Source of the DNA: Microglena sp. YARC
Taxonomy: Eukaryota > Chlorophyta > Chlorophyceae > Chlamydomonadales > Chlamydomonadaceae
Assembly (NCBI GenBank): GCA_022414725.1
Contig: CM039462.1
Span: forward strand, 58,876,195-58,940,194
Length of the DNA stretch: 64,000 bases
Reading direction: 5' to 3'
The notes below the pieces were generated by a model, which was given only the letters and a program-made list of their open reading frames with translations, was not told the DNA's origin and searched no databases. Positions 9,333 through 19,034 of this stretch are shown here, one piece after another. The first letter of the stretch is position 1. The number at the start of each line of letters is the position of its first letter. The translations under genes and the position numbers were made by a program.

Positions 9333-10529
9333 ATGCTTGTTTACGCGGATCTGTTCAGTGGTATCGGTGGGCATGCTGTTGCTTTGAAGGGGTTGGCGCG
9401 TCCTTGTTGTTTTTGCGAGATCGATTCTTTCGCGTGCGGTGTGTTGTCCTCTCAGTTTCCGGGGATTCCCATCATATCGGATGTCACCACACTGGACCCG
9501 TTGGATGTGATTGCGTCTTCTTCTCGTGTCGGAGCTGCTCTCGGCCCCGATCTCATCACAGCATCATTTCCTTGCCAGGACGTTTCTATGGCTGGGAAGG
9601 GCGGTGGTTTGTCCGGTACGCGTTCTTCACTTGTGTGGGAGGTATTCCGTGTTTTGGACGGTCTTCCTTCAATTTGGGCCGTCTTTCTTGAGAACTCTCC
9701 GGCGTTGAGATACCGTGGGTTGGATGCGATTTGCGAAGCTTTCGAGACTCGCGGTTTTAGTGTGCGCTATGGTATTCTATCTGCAGCTGACATGGGTGCC
9801 CGTCACGTCCGGTCTCGTATTTGGGTACTCGCTGCTCGTGACAAAGACGCTGGTATGTTCCCTTACTTGAGCAGGACCCGTCTGTCCTCTTCGATTTCTC
9901 AGTCATTGTCCTATCCATTTGCAAAATTGGATGCGGAGATGCCTCGCCTCGTGACGCGTTCGCCTGGCACCGAGTCTCGTGCTGATGTCTGGTCTCTGAC
10001 GCTTCAGTGGCAGGCCTTGGGAAATGCGATCGTGCCTCAGGCGGCTCGTTTTGCATTCGCTGTTTTGCTGACCGAGATGCGGTCTGTGTTTGGTAGTAGT
10101 ACTAGTAATATAACTAATATGGGCAGGTTACTCGATGTGGGTCTGAGTCAATATCCTCTTGTTGTGCGTCCTTGTTTGGAGTCACTGGATCGCGCGAAGG
10201 CTGAGTTCTACACGCGTCTGTACTACGCTGGTGAAGACCGTTTGTGGCGAGTAAGCATCTGGCCAACGCCTATGCGCTCCTCCAGTCACTTCACGCCACG
10301 TGAGTGGACTGCGCATGGTAGGCGTGTGAAAAGCGGTTTCGCCACGCGCGTATTCCACGCGAGCGAAACTGCGGCTTCTAACGGGTACGTCCATGGAAAT
10401 CACCTCGATGCGCGGGAGCGACTGCGAATCAACATCCGGTGGGTGGAGACCGCCATCATGGGCTTTCCGAAAGGCTGGATGGTTGTGGGCGCTGTTGCTT
10501 ACAAAGGTGTTGTTGGTGGAAATAAATAA
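9333..10529 (+). CDS. DNA (cytosine-5) methyltransferase with C-terminal extension
   Basis: 398 residues from ATG 9333 (MLVYADLF). Conserved motifs in order: I, DLFSGIGG (residues 5-12), the AdoMet site; IV, FPCQ (78-81) with catalytic Cys; VI, LENS (119-122) in place of the usual ENV; VIII, GARHVRSRIW (about 154-163); IX/X, WQALGNAIVPQ (about 226-236). The gap between VIII and IX is short, so the target-recognition region is small. After motif X about 150 further residues follow, ending with IRWVETAIMGFPKGW, a motif usual in phage-type C5 methyltransferases. The enzyme would transfer a methyl group from AdoMet to C5 of cytosine in a sequence context that cannot be predicted. The frame is intact, unlike many neighbours. 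Confidence 0.85.
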   Translation: MLVYADLFSGIGGHAVALKGLARPCCFCEIDSFACGVLSSQFPGIPIISDVTTLDPLDVIASSSRVGAALGPDLITASFPCQDVSMAGKGGGLSGTRSSLVWEVFRVLDGLPSIWAVFLENSPALRYRGLDAICEAFETRGFSVRYGILSAADMGARHVRSRIWVLAARDKDAGMFPYLSRTRLSSSISQSLSYPFAKLDAEMPRLVTRSPGTESRADVWSLTLQWQALGNAIVPQAARFAFAVLLTEMRSVFGSSTSNITNMGRLLDVGLSQYPLVVRPCLESLDRAKAEFYTRLYYAGEDRLWRVSIWPTPMRSSSHFTPREWTAHGRRVKSGFATRVFHASETAASNGYVHGNHLDARERLRINIRWVETAIMGFPKGWMVVGAVAYKGVVGGNK

Positions 10530-10556
10530 CAGCAACCGCAACCGCATCCGCATCCA

Positions 10557-10740
10557 CCATACACAAAATCGCATTGGTTGTATTGCCGCATCCCCACCAT
10601 ACACAAAATCGACTTGGTTGTATTGCCGGTCCCATACACAAAACCGCATTGGTTGTATTGCCGGTCCCATACACAAAACCGCATTGGTTGTATTGCCGGT
10701 CCCATACACAAAACCGCATTGGTTGTATTACCAGTCACAT
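10557..10740. repeat. Tandem 35-bp repeat downstream of the methyltransferase
   Basis: About five copies of a 35-base unit of the form CCATACACAAAACCGCATTG followed by GTTGTATTGCCGGTC; the last three are identical and the outer ones have drifted. It lies between the methyltransferase stop and the next gene. Frames that read through it on either strand are artefacts. Confidence 0.85.
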
Positions 10741-10823
10741 TCACAGCATTTCGCCGATATTCGTTGTATTTTTAGTATAAACTTACCGTCATCATTTTCC
10801 ATCGTCATCATCTTCCATCGTCA

Positions 10824-12087
10824 ATGGATTCCCTGTCCCAGAACAGGTCCAAGTCCCGGCGTCGTGATACGAACATACCTGGGTTAACAACATGGCTCAA
10901 ACCTGAAGATATGAACGCGGCTGCTGAGTCTTCTTCGTATATTACTCCTGGACACTACGCGTCACGAAACCCTCTGATATTGGAGGCGTTGGCCGAGCTT
11001 TATGGGAAGACTATCGATGTTGTGGAGAAGGAAGTCTGCTGCTTCGTGGTAGGAGACCAGCGTTGTGGCGATTGCATGCTGGTCATTGTATGGCTATATG
11101 TGAAGGACGACTTTTGCACTTGCAAGGCCGCGTGCAATACTGCTACTGCACATGATGTACCGGCCCCTACACTTGTGTATCTTCCTCGCCCATGTGATTT
11201 GACCGACGATATGCTGGTATTGGAGGTCGTCCGAGAATCGTTTGTTCTCAAGAGATTCAAGAACGTTGGGCCTAATTGTGGACAAGTCAGCAGGGAATCC
11301 ATGGTGCGCAGTACAATACTGGCGCTCATTCAGGTGACAACGAACCAAATCAACGAGATGGACGACGTGATGGACGACGTGCCAGTCAAGTACAAACACG
11401 ATACGTTAACGTACAAGAAGGCGGTTCTGTACAGAGAGCTGGAAAGCTATGGTGGCAGACCCAATGGACAACAACAACATGTCGCTAGTGAGATGCGCAA
11501 AATGGGATTGATTGAGAATTCTCCTAAGAATGCAGTGACTGTGTTCCTGGTCAATCTTCGTAAAATCCGGAGCGCAATCTACGCGGACGAGGCTACAAAG
11601 TTGTTGGGAACTATTCGTAGTGATGCTGTAGTAACCGCCCCTGCAGCCGCCCCTGCCCCTGCAGCCGCCCCTGCCCCTGCAGCCGCCCCTGCCCCTGCAG
11701 CACCCGCCACTGCAGCCGCCCCTGCCCCTGCAGCCGCCCCTGAAGCAACAGACAATGTGCTCGACCTTGGCGTCTTTCCGAGTATCGGCCAAGGTGCTAC
11801 GACGCCATTATGTGATGACGAAGACCATGTTGTCTCTGCAGCCGTAACCGTCCCCACCCTTCTGCAACAACAGACATGTGCTCGACCTTGGCGTCTTTCC
11901 GAGTATCAGCCAAGGTGCTACGACGCCATTCTGTGATGACGAAAACCATGTTGTCTCAGCAGAAACCCACTACAATGTTTTCGGGACTGTGTTTACCATG
12001 TTCAAGAATTGCAAGAGGAATTTGGGAGAAATTGACACAATATCCTTACAAGATGATTTCAACGATTTCTGCTTGATGGAGCACTAG
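10824..12087 (+). pseudogene. Unknown protein with Ala-Pro linker, frameshifted inside a tandem duplication
   Basis: ATG 10824 opens a frame to 11936 (370 residues): basic N-terminus (NRSKSRRRD), a mixed globular region with Cys pairs (CTCKAAC, CGDC), then an APAAAPAP linker of about 35 residues. A segment of about 110 bases (11752-11870) is then repeated at 11872-11965, encoding LDLGVFPSIGQGATTPLCDDE and its copy. The second copy lacks one A (GACATG against GACAATG), shifting the frame so that the original C-terminus (to the TAG near 12087, ending NDFCLMEH) is now read only in another frame. I do not recognise the family. Confidence 0.5.
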
Positions 12088-12194
12088 ATTCAGCGTAACA
12101 GTATGAGTTGATGGTTCTACAAAATGTCCAGTCCATCAAAGAAACCTCCTTACATCAATGATCCCGTTTTCCCCCCTTCAATCAACTGATGATG

Positions 12195-12410
12195 ATGAGA
12201 TCTCTGATATATCTGATAGAAAGCTACAGACTATACTGATATACTGATATCACATGCTGATATGCTGATATACTAGATAGCTACAGACTATACTGATATA
12301 CTGATATCATATGCTGATATGCTGATATACTAGATAGCTACAGACTATACTGATATCTACTGATATATCTGATAGATAGCTACAGACTATACTGATATCT
12401 CTGAAACTAA
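12195..12410. repeat. Tandem CTGATATACTGATATC repeat block
   Basis: Three imperfect copies of a 60-65 base unit built of TACTGATA, GCTGATAT and TAGATAGCTACAGACTA. Non-coding. The sequence CTTGATATACTGATATTTAC recurs at 19670, after the DUF7869 exon. Confidence 0.75.
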
Positions 12411-12822
12411 ACTGCCATATTTGCTTAACGCTTTTGTTGGCGGTTTAGTTTTTTTGCCCACCGGCAGGTAGGCGTCTTTGCGCGTTCAAACGATGAGGCG
12501 AGGCCCCCCGGGCCGAAGCCCTACCAGGCAGGCACTGGTAGGTAGGGCTTACCTTATATTACCCTAGCTCTATCGTAACAGTTTGTATAGCTAACGGACG
12601 CGACTTTATCGTTACAGTTTGTATAGCTAACGGACGCGACTTTATCGTTACAGTTGCCACGTCAGCACTTAGCCGGAAAGTACTTGCCACGTGTACATCA
12701 CTTTCCGTATTAGTCATGTTGGCACATGACCTTTACTTTAATGGCATATGTGTCAACCACTTTAACCGTTTTTGAGTCACGACTTTATTTAGAATTAGTC
12801 CCACTTGAATGCCCAGATACAG
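12411..12822. other. Non-coding stretch with a 42-bp duplication
   Basis: No frame of interest. It contains two exact copies of a 42-base unit starting ATCGTTACAGTTTGTATAGC (12571-12654, plus a partial third) and a GC-rich patch (GGCCCCCCGGGCC). Otherwise I see nothing to name. Confidence 0.5.
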
Positions 12823-12823
12823 A

Positions 12824-12962
12824 TACAGGGGCCATTAAGGTACTTGAATAAATAAAAGCTGCCTATGGTAAGACTCGCCGAGTATTAGGCAGCCCTCTTT
12901 TACTTTAGCTGCCTAATACTCGCGGGTACCGCCCCTTCAAGTACCTTTATGGCCCCTGTAAT
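12824..12962. mobile_element. Foldback (MITE-like) element with nested inverted repeats
   Basis: Outer arms ACAGGGGCCATTAAGGTACTT and its near-perfect inverse (AAGTACCTTTATGGCCCCTGT) flank an inner inverted pair (GAGTATTAGGCAGC / GCTGCCTAATACTC) around CCTCTTTTACTTTA. TA dinucleotides flank both ends. The element could fold almost completely. No coding capacity. Confidence 0.65.
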
Positions 12963-13067
12963 TCTTTTTTTGTGGTTCACTACAAATCTTTTTTTGTGGT
13001 TCACTACAAATATTTTTTTGAGGAGTATGAGGAAGGTTTGTAACGTAAACAACGTGTCAAATATGGA

Positions 13068-13200
13068 ATGGGCGGTCCTTACTCCCGGCGGATTTTTTAA
13101 AATTTCTGTAGTTCAAACGAAGAAAGTCCTTCTTCACCTTAGCGAAGCACAGCTCAATAGCATTGAATTTTTGACTGTAAGGAGAAATAGGTTGTTTACA
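13068..13200 (-). pseudogene. Remnant of an IS630/Tc1 transposase C-terminus next to an ATGGGCG terminus
   Basis: On the minus strand 13110-13200 reads ISPYSQKFNAIELCFAKVKK, matching PYSPEFNAIENVFSLLKQKY of the intact transposase at 25988-26935, around the third acidic catalytic residue. About 30 bases downstream the sequence becomes an ATGGGCGGTCC...CCCGGCGGATTTTTTAAAATTTCT terminus, the same as the MITE family. This ties the MITEs to a decayed Tc1/IS630 element whose transposase ended beside its terminal repeat. Confidence 0.55.
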
Positions 13201-13246
13201 AATTCACGTCGTTTTCGATTCACACCAAATAAGTTTTAAACACAGA

Positions 13247-13410
13247 ATGGGCGTTCCAGCATCCCAGCGGATTTTGAATGGTTGCGAAACATGGTATGGA
13301 GCGGAATTGTGATTCCTCTGTGCTGATATCTCAGGATAGCGAGTCGTTCCGGAGTCTCTAAATTCTGAGTAGAAATTCCAAAACATCCGCCGGGAGGCAG
13401 GAACGTCAAT
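13247..13410. mobile_element. MITE-like repeat, ATGGGCG family, inverted orientation
   Basis: About 164 bases bounded by ATGGGCGTTCCAGCATCCC on the left and GGGAGGCAGGAACGTCAAT on the right. The body is the reverse complement of the copies at 8790 and 48913 (GGTTGCGAAACATGGTATGG, GGAATTGTGATTCCTC). Confidence 0.7.
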
Positions 13411-13470
13411 TGTGTCCACTTTAAAACGTATGTATGTATGTAAGTAAGTAAGCCTTCTTCTTATTGATTG

Positions 13471-14760
13471 ATGTCAAGATCACTTGCAATAGTTTGCTTC
13501 GCTTTGGCGTCCCTATTATCTGCTTTATCTCCTGCGTGCGCGTACACGAGGTTCCCTGCAGGAAGTTGCAAACCGCCGAGGTGCAGCTCACCGAGCAGTA
13601 GTCCATACGTTCTTGCGCCCTCTTTTTCCGATAATTTAATGTGTTTCACTGTTCTCCCGCATTCCTGCATCTCTCCTGATACAGGTGTCGACTGTTGCAC
13701 TGCCCTTCGTCGGACATTCCAGAAGGTTGCCATAAAGACGGTTGACGTTTGTTCTGGGAGCGTGGATCTTGTGTCTATCAACGGTGTCCGCAAGGGTGGC
13801 GGAATTTTCTTTCGCAACTACACCGGTTTCGCTGAGATCGTCGTGACAAACATCCAGTCTAACTACGTCAGTATATTGGGTAGCGTTTTCTGCATACACT
13901 TGACCCCCCCTTGCAATACTCCATTTAAGTTATGCGGCAACAACTCAGTATGCACGTACTCCATATACGAACCTTTCACACACGCGTGTTGCCCAACATG
14001 CGAGCTCGTTTCGTCGCCAGTTTCTGATACAACGTTGTATCCGCCTCCTAAACCTCCTCCTCCTCCTTCTCCATTTGATATGTCTCCGCCACCTAAACCT
14101 CCTCCTCCTTCTCCCGTTGATATGTCTCCGCCACCTAAACCTCCTCCTCCTTCTCCCGTTGATATGTCTCCGCACCCTAAACCTCCTCATCCTTCTCCCG
14201 TTGATATGTCTCCGCACCCTAAACCTCCTCATCCTGCTCCGGTTGATATGTCTCCGCCACCTAAACCTCCTCCTCCTTCTCCTCATCCTGCTCCGGTTGA
14301 TATGTCTCCGCCACCTAAACCTCCTTCTCCTTCTCCCGTTGATATGTCTTTGCCACCTAAACCTCCTCATCCTTCTCCGGTTGATATGTCTCCTCCGCCT
14401 AAACATCCTCCTCCTGTTCCTGATCCTTCTTTGGATTTTTCCGATTTGCGTGTGATAGTGAAGGCGCCTGTGTTGGACTCCGTGTTCGTGTCCCTCTTGC
14501 TCTGCCCTCGTCTCTCGTCCGTCTTCCGTTCCTCTCCGTGCTCGGTGGTGTTTGAGTCCAGCACCGGTGTGTACTACGGTCTGTCCGCGCCTGCACCATT
14601 CTTCACGATGGAGGATGTTCTGATTCTAGTACAGAGCGGGGGTATAGATGCGTTCACCGTGGATGCGGGGCTTCTCTGTGGTAGCACGATCATTGTGCGC
14701 TCCAGCGACCGCACAGTGCGGTACTTGTCATCAAGAAACACGTGCATTGAATTTTCTTGA
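13471..14760 (+). CDS. Pherophorin-like secreted glycoprotein
   Basis: 429 residues from ATG 13471. Residues 1-24 are a signal peptide (LAIVCFALASLLSALSPACA). Residues 25-180 match a pherophorin (DUF3707) domain: FPAGSCKPPRC, SPYVL, paired Cys including DCCTALRR, GIFFRNYTGFAEIVVTN, LCGNNSVCTYSIY and a closing ACCPTC. A PPPPKPPPPSPVDMS hydroxyproline-rich linker follows (about 190-320, nine units of 16-17 residues), then a second, shorter domain with three Cys (CPRLSS, SPCSVVFES, LLCGSTI). Pherophorins build the extracellular matrix and cell wall of volvocine green algae. So it is either a host gene beside the viral DNA or one captured by the virus. The frame is intact. Confidence 0.8.
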   Translation: MSRSLAIVCFALASLLSALSPACAYTRFPAGSCKPPRCSSPSSSPYVLAPSFSDNLMCFTVLPHSCISPDTGVDCCTALRRTFQKVAIKTVDVCSGSVDLVSINGVRKGGGIFFRNYTGFAEIVVTNIQSNYVSILGSVFCIHLTPPCNTPFKLCGNNSVCTYSIYEPFTHACCPTCELVSSPVSDTTLYPPPKPPPPPSPFDMSPPPKPPPPSPVDMSPPPKPPPPSPVDMSPHPKPPHPSPVDMSPHPKPPHPAPVDMSPPPKPPPPSPHPAPVDMSPPPKPPSPSPVDMSLPPKPPHPSPVDMSPPPKHPPPVPDPSLDFSDLRVIVKAPVLDSVFVSLLLCPRLSSVFRSSPCSVVFESSTGVYYGLSAPAPFFTMEDVLILVQSGGIDAFTVDAGLLCGSTIIVRSSDRTVRYLSSRNTCIEFS

Positions 14761-14800
14761 GCTTGGTTCCGACAACCATTCATCATTAAAAATCGACGCA

Positions 14801-15151
14801 TTAATCGTCGAAGGTCACGTTTAGTCGTGGATCTGTTTGTGATAATGTTTGGTACTGCCACTTCCCCCCCATGATAAACCGTCTTTTCAAGGCAAATTCA
14901 TTTAATGTACCTATCATCTCTTCTTCATACAGATCTTCAACCACATGTCCAGAAGCACAAGACCACACAGAAGTAGGGAAATGAGTCCATATCGCATTCA
15001 GAACATCGATGTCATTTTGCAAGGCCACCATTCTAAAAGCCTCAAAGATATCCGCATCTCTCTTTCCACATCTCTCTTGTCGCATCTCTCCTGCCAATAT
15101 GGAAAACCTGTCTATGATTTCTTTATGTGGATGTGTAGCTTCTACAGACAT
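14801..15151 (-). CDS. Hypothetical protein, 116 residues
   Basis: A complete frame, MSVEATHPHKEIIDRF to LNVTFDD, mostly helical, with an ankyrin-like step (MVALQNDIDVLNAIW) but no full repeat. It converges on the pherophorin gene with 40 bases between stops. Upstream of the ATG are two copies of GCGTTTTTTTCTTATATCGG, possibly promoter-related. Family not recognised. Confidence 0.45.
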   Translation of the reverse strand: MSVEATHPHKEIIDRFSILAGEMRQERCGKRDADIFEAFRMVALQNDIDVLNAIWTHFPTSVWSCASGHVVEDLYEEEMIGTLNEFALKRRFIMGGKWQYQTLSQTDPRLNVTFDD

Positions 15152-15159
15152 TTTGCGTT

Positions 15160-15555
15160 TTTTTCTTATATCGGAAAATATGCGTTTTTTCCTTATATCG
15201 GAAGAACGTGCTTTGACAAAGAAGAAAACGAATATGTGTCTTGTTCGCTATCGGTCTCTACTTTGTCTATAGGGGGTGAGTATTCTTTTTCTGTTGGTGA
15301 TATAATATTGCACCCATATTTCCTTATACACATTTCCTACGTTATCATGATTGATGCAGAGATTGAATTATCGTCAAAAGTTTTATAAATGCAAATTTTC
15401 TAACAACGTTGTCGTACACTTATCCGCAATGATAAGTGCATCCAACGAAAGCTGAACGTGACAAACCGACTAATTGTCCATCTGACTTACGTTTCTCGTA
15501 ATCTTCTTTTGAAATAAGAGTCGTGATAGATACACCTGAGGATGCATCGATTTCG
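15160..15555. other. AT-rich intergenic stretch
   Basis: Contains the duplicated GCGTTTTTTCCTTATATCGG motif at 15160-15205 and a small hairpin (CACTTATC, loop CGCAAT, GATAAGTG) at about 15418-15439. No supported gene. Confidence 0.4.
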
Positions 15556-15559
15556 GTTG

Positions 15560-17236
15560 TCATCCAGCGCATTTCGTAGGAAGGATCACTGGAATAGGTG
15601 TTTCGAGTGGTTCCCCTGTACGTGTCTCTCCGGTATCTGGGTCCACAACAGAAGGACCCTGTGTCGTGGTCACGATCGTGTACACGAGAGATCCGTCTGC
15701 ATCGAAAACGACATTCCCATATTCATCTTTTTGTACTTCTTCAACATCTACCAGAGGCTGTGAGAAATCACAATCCATCGTGAGTTTTGCGACCGTATAG
15801 TTTCGTAATGTACCATCCGGTACATCTCCATCATCTAATACTTGGAGAGACGCGTAACCGGACACACTACTGGTGGTGACGTAATCACCTGCATGGATAG
15901 TTGATCCGGTCTCGTCACATACCCAGATACATCCTTCGCCGATCGAATTGATTTGGACACGTACATCACCTTGTTCTGCGATCCTTAGGAGCTCTGTTCC
16001 TGAGATGGCTGCAGATGGACCTGCGGGATGGTCCTGGGTGAGCGAGATCACACCGAATGCACGGGGATCTTTTGGGACCTTGGAAAGAGATACGAGAGGT
16101 AGGGCTTGGTTGATTGTCATGGCGCGTTGTCGTCCTCTTAAAAGACCGGATGCCTATGCGTTTTTGTCGGTGACGACAACAAGTCCTTCGTGATCGCGTA
16201 GACGTGCTGGAGCAAGCGCGTCCACGAAGCAACGATGTTGGCCTGTGAAGTTCACGAACAAGTTTGAGACCGTCTCTGTAACGGTTGTGAACGCTAAAAC
16301 AGGGACATTTGATTGAGTGGTACTACCAGTTCCGAGTTGGCCGCTATCGTTTTTCCCCCATGCGTGCACGCGTCCCGTAGAGTCAAGGGCAAGCGTGTGT
16401 GCTTCGCCGCACGCAATGGTCACGATCGTTTTACCGACAAGAGATCCGAAGCTCGAGACATCGATCGGGACTGAATTTGATTGAGTGGTACTATTTATTC
16501 CGAGCTGACCGTGACCGTTCCATCCCCATGCGTGCACGCGTCCCGTAGAGTCAAGGGCAAGAGTGTGTGCTTCGACGCACGCAATGGCCACGATCGTTTT
16601 ACCGACAAGAGATCCGAAGCTCGAGACATCGATCGGGACTGAATTATTGTTAGTATTGTTTCCGAGCTGACCGTGACCGTTCCATCCCCATGCGTGCACG
16701 CGTCCCGTCGAGTCAAGGGCAAGCGTGTGACCTTGGCCGCCCGCAATGGCCACGATCGTTTTACCGACAAGAGATCCGAAACTTGAGACATTGATCGGGA
16801 CTGATGAATTAGTGGTATTATTATTTCCTAGCTTACCGTGACCGTTTTGTCCCCATGCGTGCACGCGTCCCGTCGAGTCAAGGGCAAGCGTGTGAATGCC
16901 GCCGCTCGAAATGGACACGATCGTTTTACCGACAAGAGATCCGAAGCTCGAGACATCGATCGGAACATTTGATTGAGTGGTAGTATTATTTCCGAGCTGG
17001 CCGTTGTTGTTTATTCCCCATGTGTGCACGCGTCCCGTAGAGTCAAGGGCAAGCGTGTGACTGTAGCCGCCCGCAATGGCCACGATCGTTGTACCATTCA
17101 GAGATCCATTACTCAATATGGTTTGTAATGTTGTCGTCGCACCTGTTGATGTCGTGTTATTTCCTAGTTGGCCGTAGACGTTATGTCCACAGGTGATAAT
17201 GCTACCTGTCGGTGATATCATAATGGAGAAATCACC
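15560..17236 (-). pseudogene. C-terminal half of an RCC1-repeat virion-like protein, with an in-frame stop
   Basis: From 17236 the frame reads GDFSIMISPTGSIITCG and then six RCC1 blades (HTLALDSTGRVHAWG, GQLGNN), to KNA and a TAG at 16154-16156. The same frame stays open after the stop: ASGLLRGRQRA, then 15560-16120 with ALPLVSLSKVPKDPRAFGVIS, INSIGEGCIWVCDETG, IHAGDYVTTSSVSGY and NYTVAKLTMDCDF. This tail is typical of phage and giant-virus virion proteins and resembles the peptidase G2/intramolecular chaperone type. So this is one coding unit with a premature stop. The N-terminus is missing here; the start region of such a protein lies at 21654-25570 on the same strand, so the two are probably halves of one gene. 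Confidence 0.7.
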
Positions 17237-17351
17237 TATTTACGAATTCGTTGGCAAGGCACTCCTCCTTCCCCATCTTTTTTCTGTATTGCCAAAGACA
17301 AGATGCGTTGCGGCACACTCCCGAAACACACAAACTAAGAATACCCATAGT

Positions 17352-18860
17352 CCTCCCGATCATAATCGGGAGCATTGTCAAACCCAACGAACGAATGATT
17401 GAGAAAAACCAAACTCAGAATACCCACGGTCCTCCCGATCATAATCGGGAGCATTGACAAACCCAACGAGCGAATGATTGAGAAAACCAAATTCGGAATA
17501 CACAGAGTCCTCCCGATCATAATCGGGAGCATTGTCAAACTCAACGATCGAATGATTGAGAAAACCAAATTCGGAATACACACATTCCTCCCGATCATAA
17601 TCGGGAGCAGTGACAAACCCAATGAGCGAATGATTGAGAAAACAAAACTCGGAATACAGACAGTCCTCCCGATCATAATCGGGAGCACTGACAAACCCAA
17701 CGAGCGAATGATTCAGGAAACATGTACTCGGCATTTTTTTTTATTTTTTTTTTTGTACTCGGCATACCCATAGTCCTCCCGATCATAATCGGGAGCATTG
17801 ACAAACCCAACGAACGAATGATTGAGAAAAACCAAACTCAGAATACCCACGGTCCTCCCGATCATAATCGGGAGCATTGACAAACCCAACGAGCGAATGA
17901 TTGAGAAAACCAAATTCGGAATACACAGAGTCCTCCCGATCATAATCGGGAGCATTGTCAAACCCAACGAGCGAATGATTGAGAAAACCAAATTCGGAAT
18001 ACACACATTCCTCCCGATCATAATCGGGAGCATTGTCAAACCCAACGAGCGAATGATTAAGAAAACCAAATTTGGAATACACAGAGTCCTCCCGATCATA
18101 ATCAGGAGCATTGTCAAACCCAACGAGCGAATGATTGAGAAAACAAAATTCGGAATACACACCGTCCTCCCGATCATAATCGGGAGCACTGACAAACCCA
18201 ACGAGCGAATGATTCAGAAAACATGTACTCAGAATTTTTTTTTTTTTTTTTTCTTGTACTCGACATACCTATAGTCCTCCCGATCATAATCGGGAGCATT
18301 GTCAAACCCAACGAACGAATGATTGAGAAAAACCAAACTTAGAATACCCACAGTCCTCCTGATCATAATCGGGAGCATTGACAAACCCAACGAGCGAATG
18401 ATTGAGAAAACCAAATTCGGAATACACAGAGTCCTCCCGATCATAATCGGGAGCATTGTCAAACCCAACGAGCGAATGATTGAGAAAACCAATTTCGGAA
18501 TACACACAGTCCTCCCGATCATAATCGAGAGCACTGACAAACCTAACGAGCAAATGATTCAGAAAACATGTACTCGGCATTTTTTTTTTTTTTTTTTTTT
18601 TTTTGTACTCGGCATACCCATAGTCCTCCCTATCATAATCGGGAGCATTGTCAAACCCAACGAGCGAATGATTGAGAAAAACCAAACTCAGAATACCCAC
18701 AGTCCTCTTGATCATAATCGGGAGCATTGTCAAACCCAACGAGCGAATGATTGAGAAAAACCAAACTCAGAATACCCACAGTCCTCCGATCATAATCGGA
18801 GCATTGTCAAACCCAACGAGCGAATGATTGAGAAAACCAAACTCGGAATACACACAAACT
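17352..18860. repeat. 78-bp tandem array with a conserved hairpin
   Basis: Eighteen units of 78 bases (starts near 17352, 17431, 17509, 17587, 17665, 17774 and so on to 18783), each with CTCCCGATCATAATCGGGAG, an 8-base-arm hairpin with CATA loop. Units are grouped 5, 6, 4 and 3, the groups separated by a CATGTACTCGGCATT segment and a T tract of 16-26 bases, so there is a higher-order repeat. Frames through the array on both strands (PIIIGSIVKPNERM and LPIMIGRT repeats) are artefacts. Confidence 0.9.
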
Positions 18861-19011
18861 CTTCTTGCACGTATCCGCTGATGCAATGGACAACAAGAAG
18901 ACTAATCTTCCTCAGTCACGCCACTTCTCACATACAAAGAAGACTGCAGGAGGTGATCTTCTAAAGACACGCATCATGTGTGAGTACAAATACAGCGCAC
19001 GTAGGACATGT

Positions 19012-19034
19012 CCTCCCGATCATAATCGGGAGCA
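19012..19034. repeat. Isolated copy of the 78-bp array hairpin
   Basis: TCCTCCCGATCATAATCGGG followed by AGCAT, inside the presumed intron between the first two DUF7869 coding blocks. Confidence 0.7.

Noticed and set aside
13945..14455. Frames RRRRFRWRRHIN (minus) and LICLRHLNLLLLLP (plus)
   Set aside because: Shadows of the Pro-rich linker of the pherophorin.
17335..18754. Frames of 100-160 codons with PIIIGSIVKPNERM or LPIMIGRT repeats
   Set aside because: They follow the 78-bp array, whose length is a multiple of three, and start and stop at array edges.
17352..18860. CRISPR array
   Set aside because: Whole 78-bp units are near identical with no unique spacers, T tracts interrupt them, and no cas-like gene is near.
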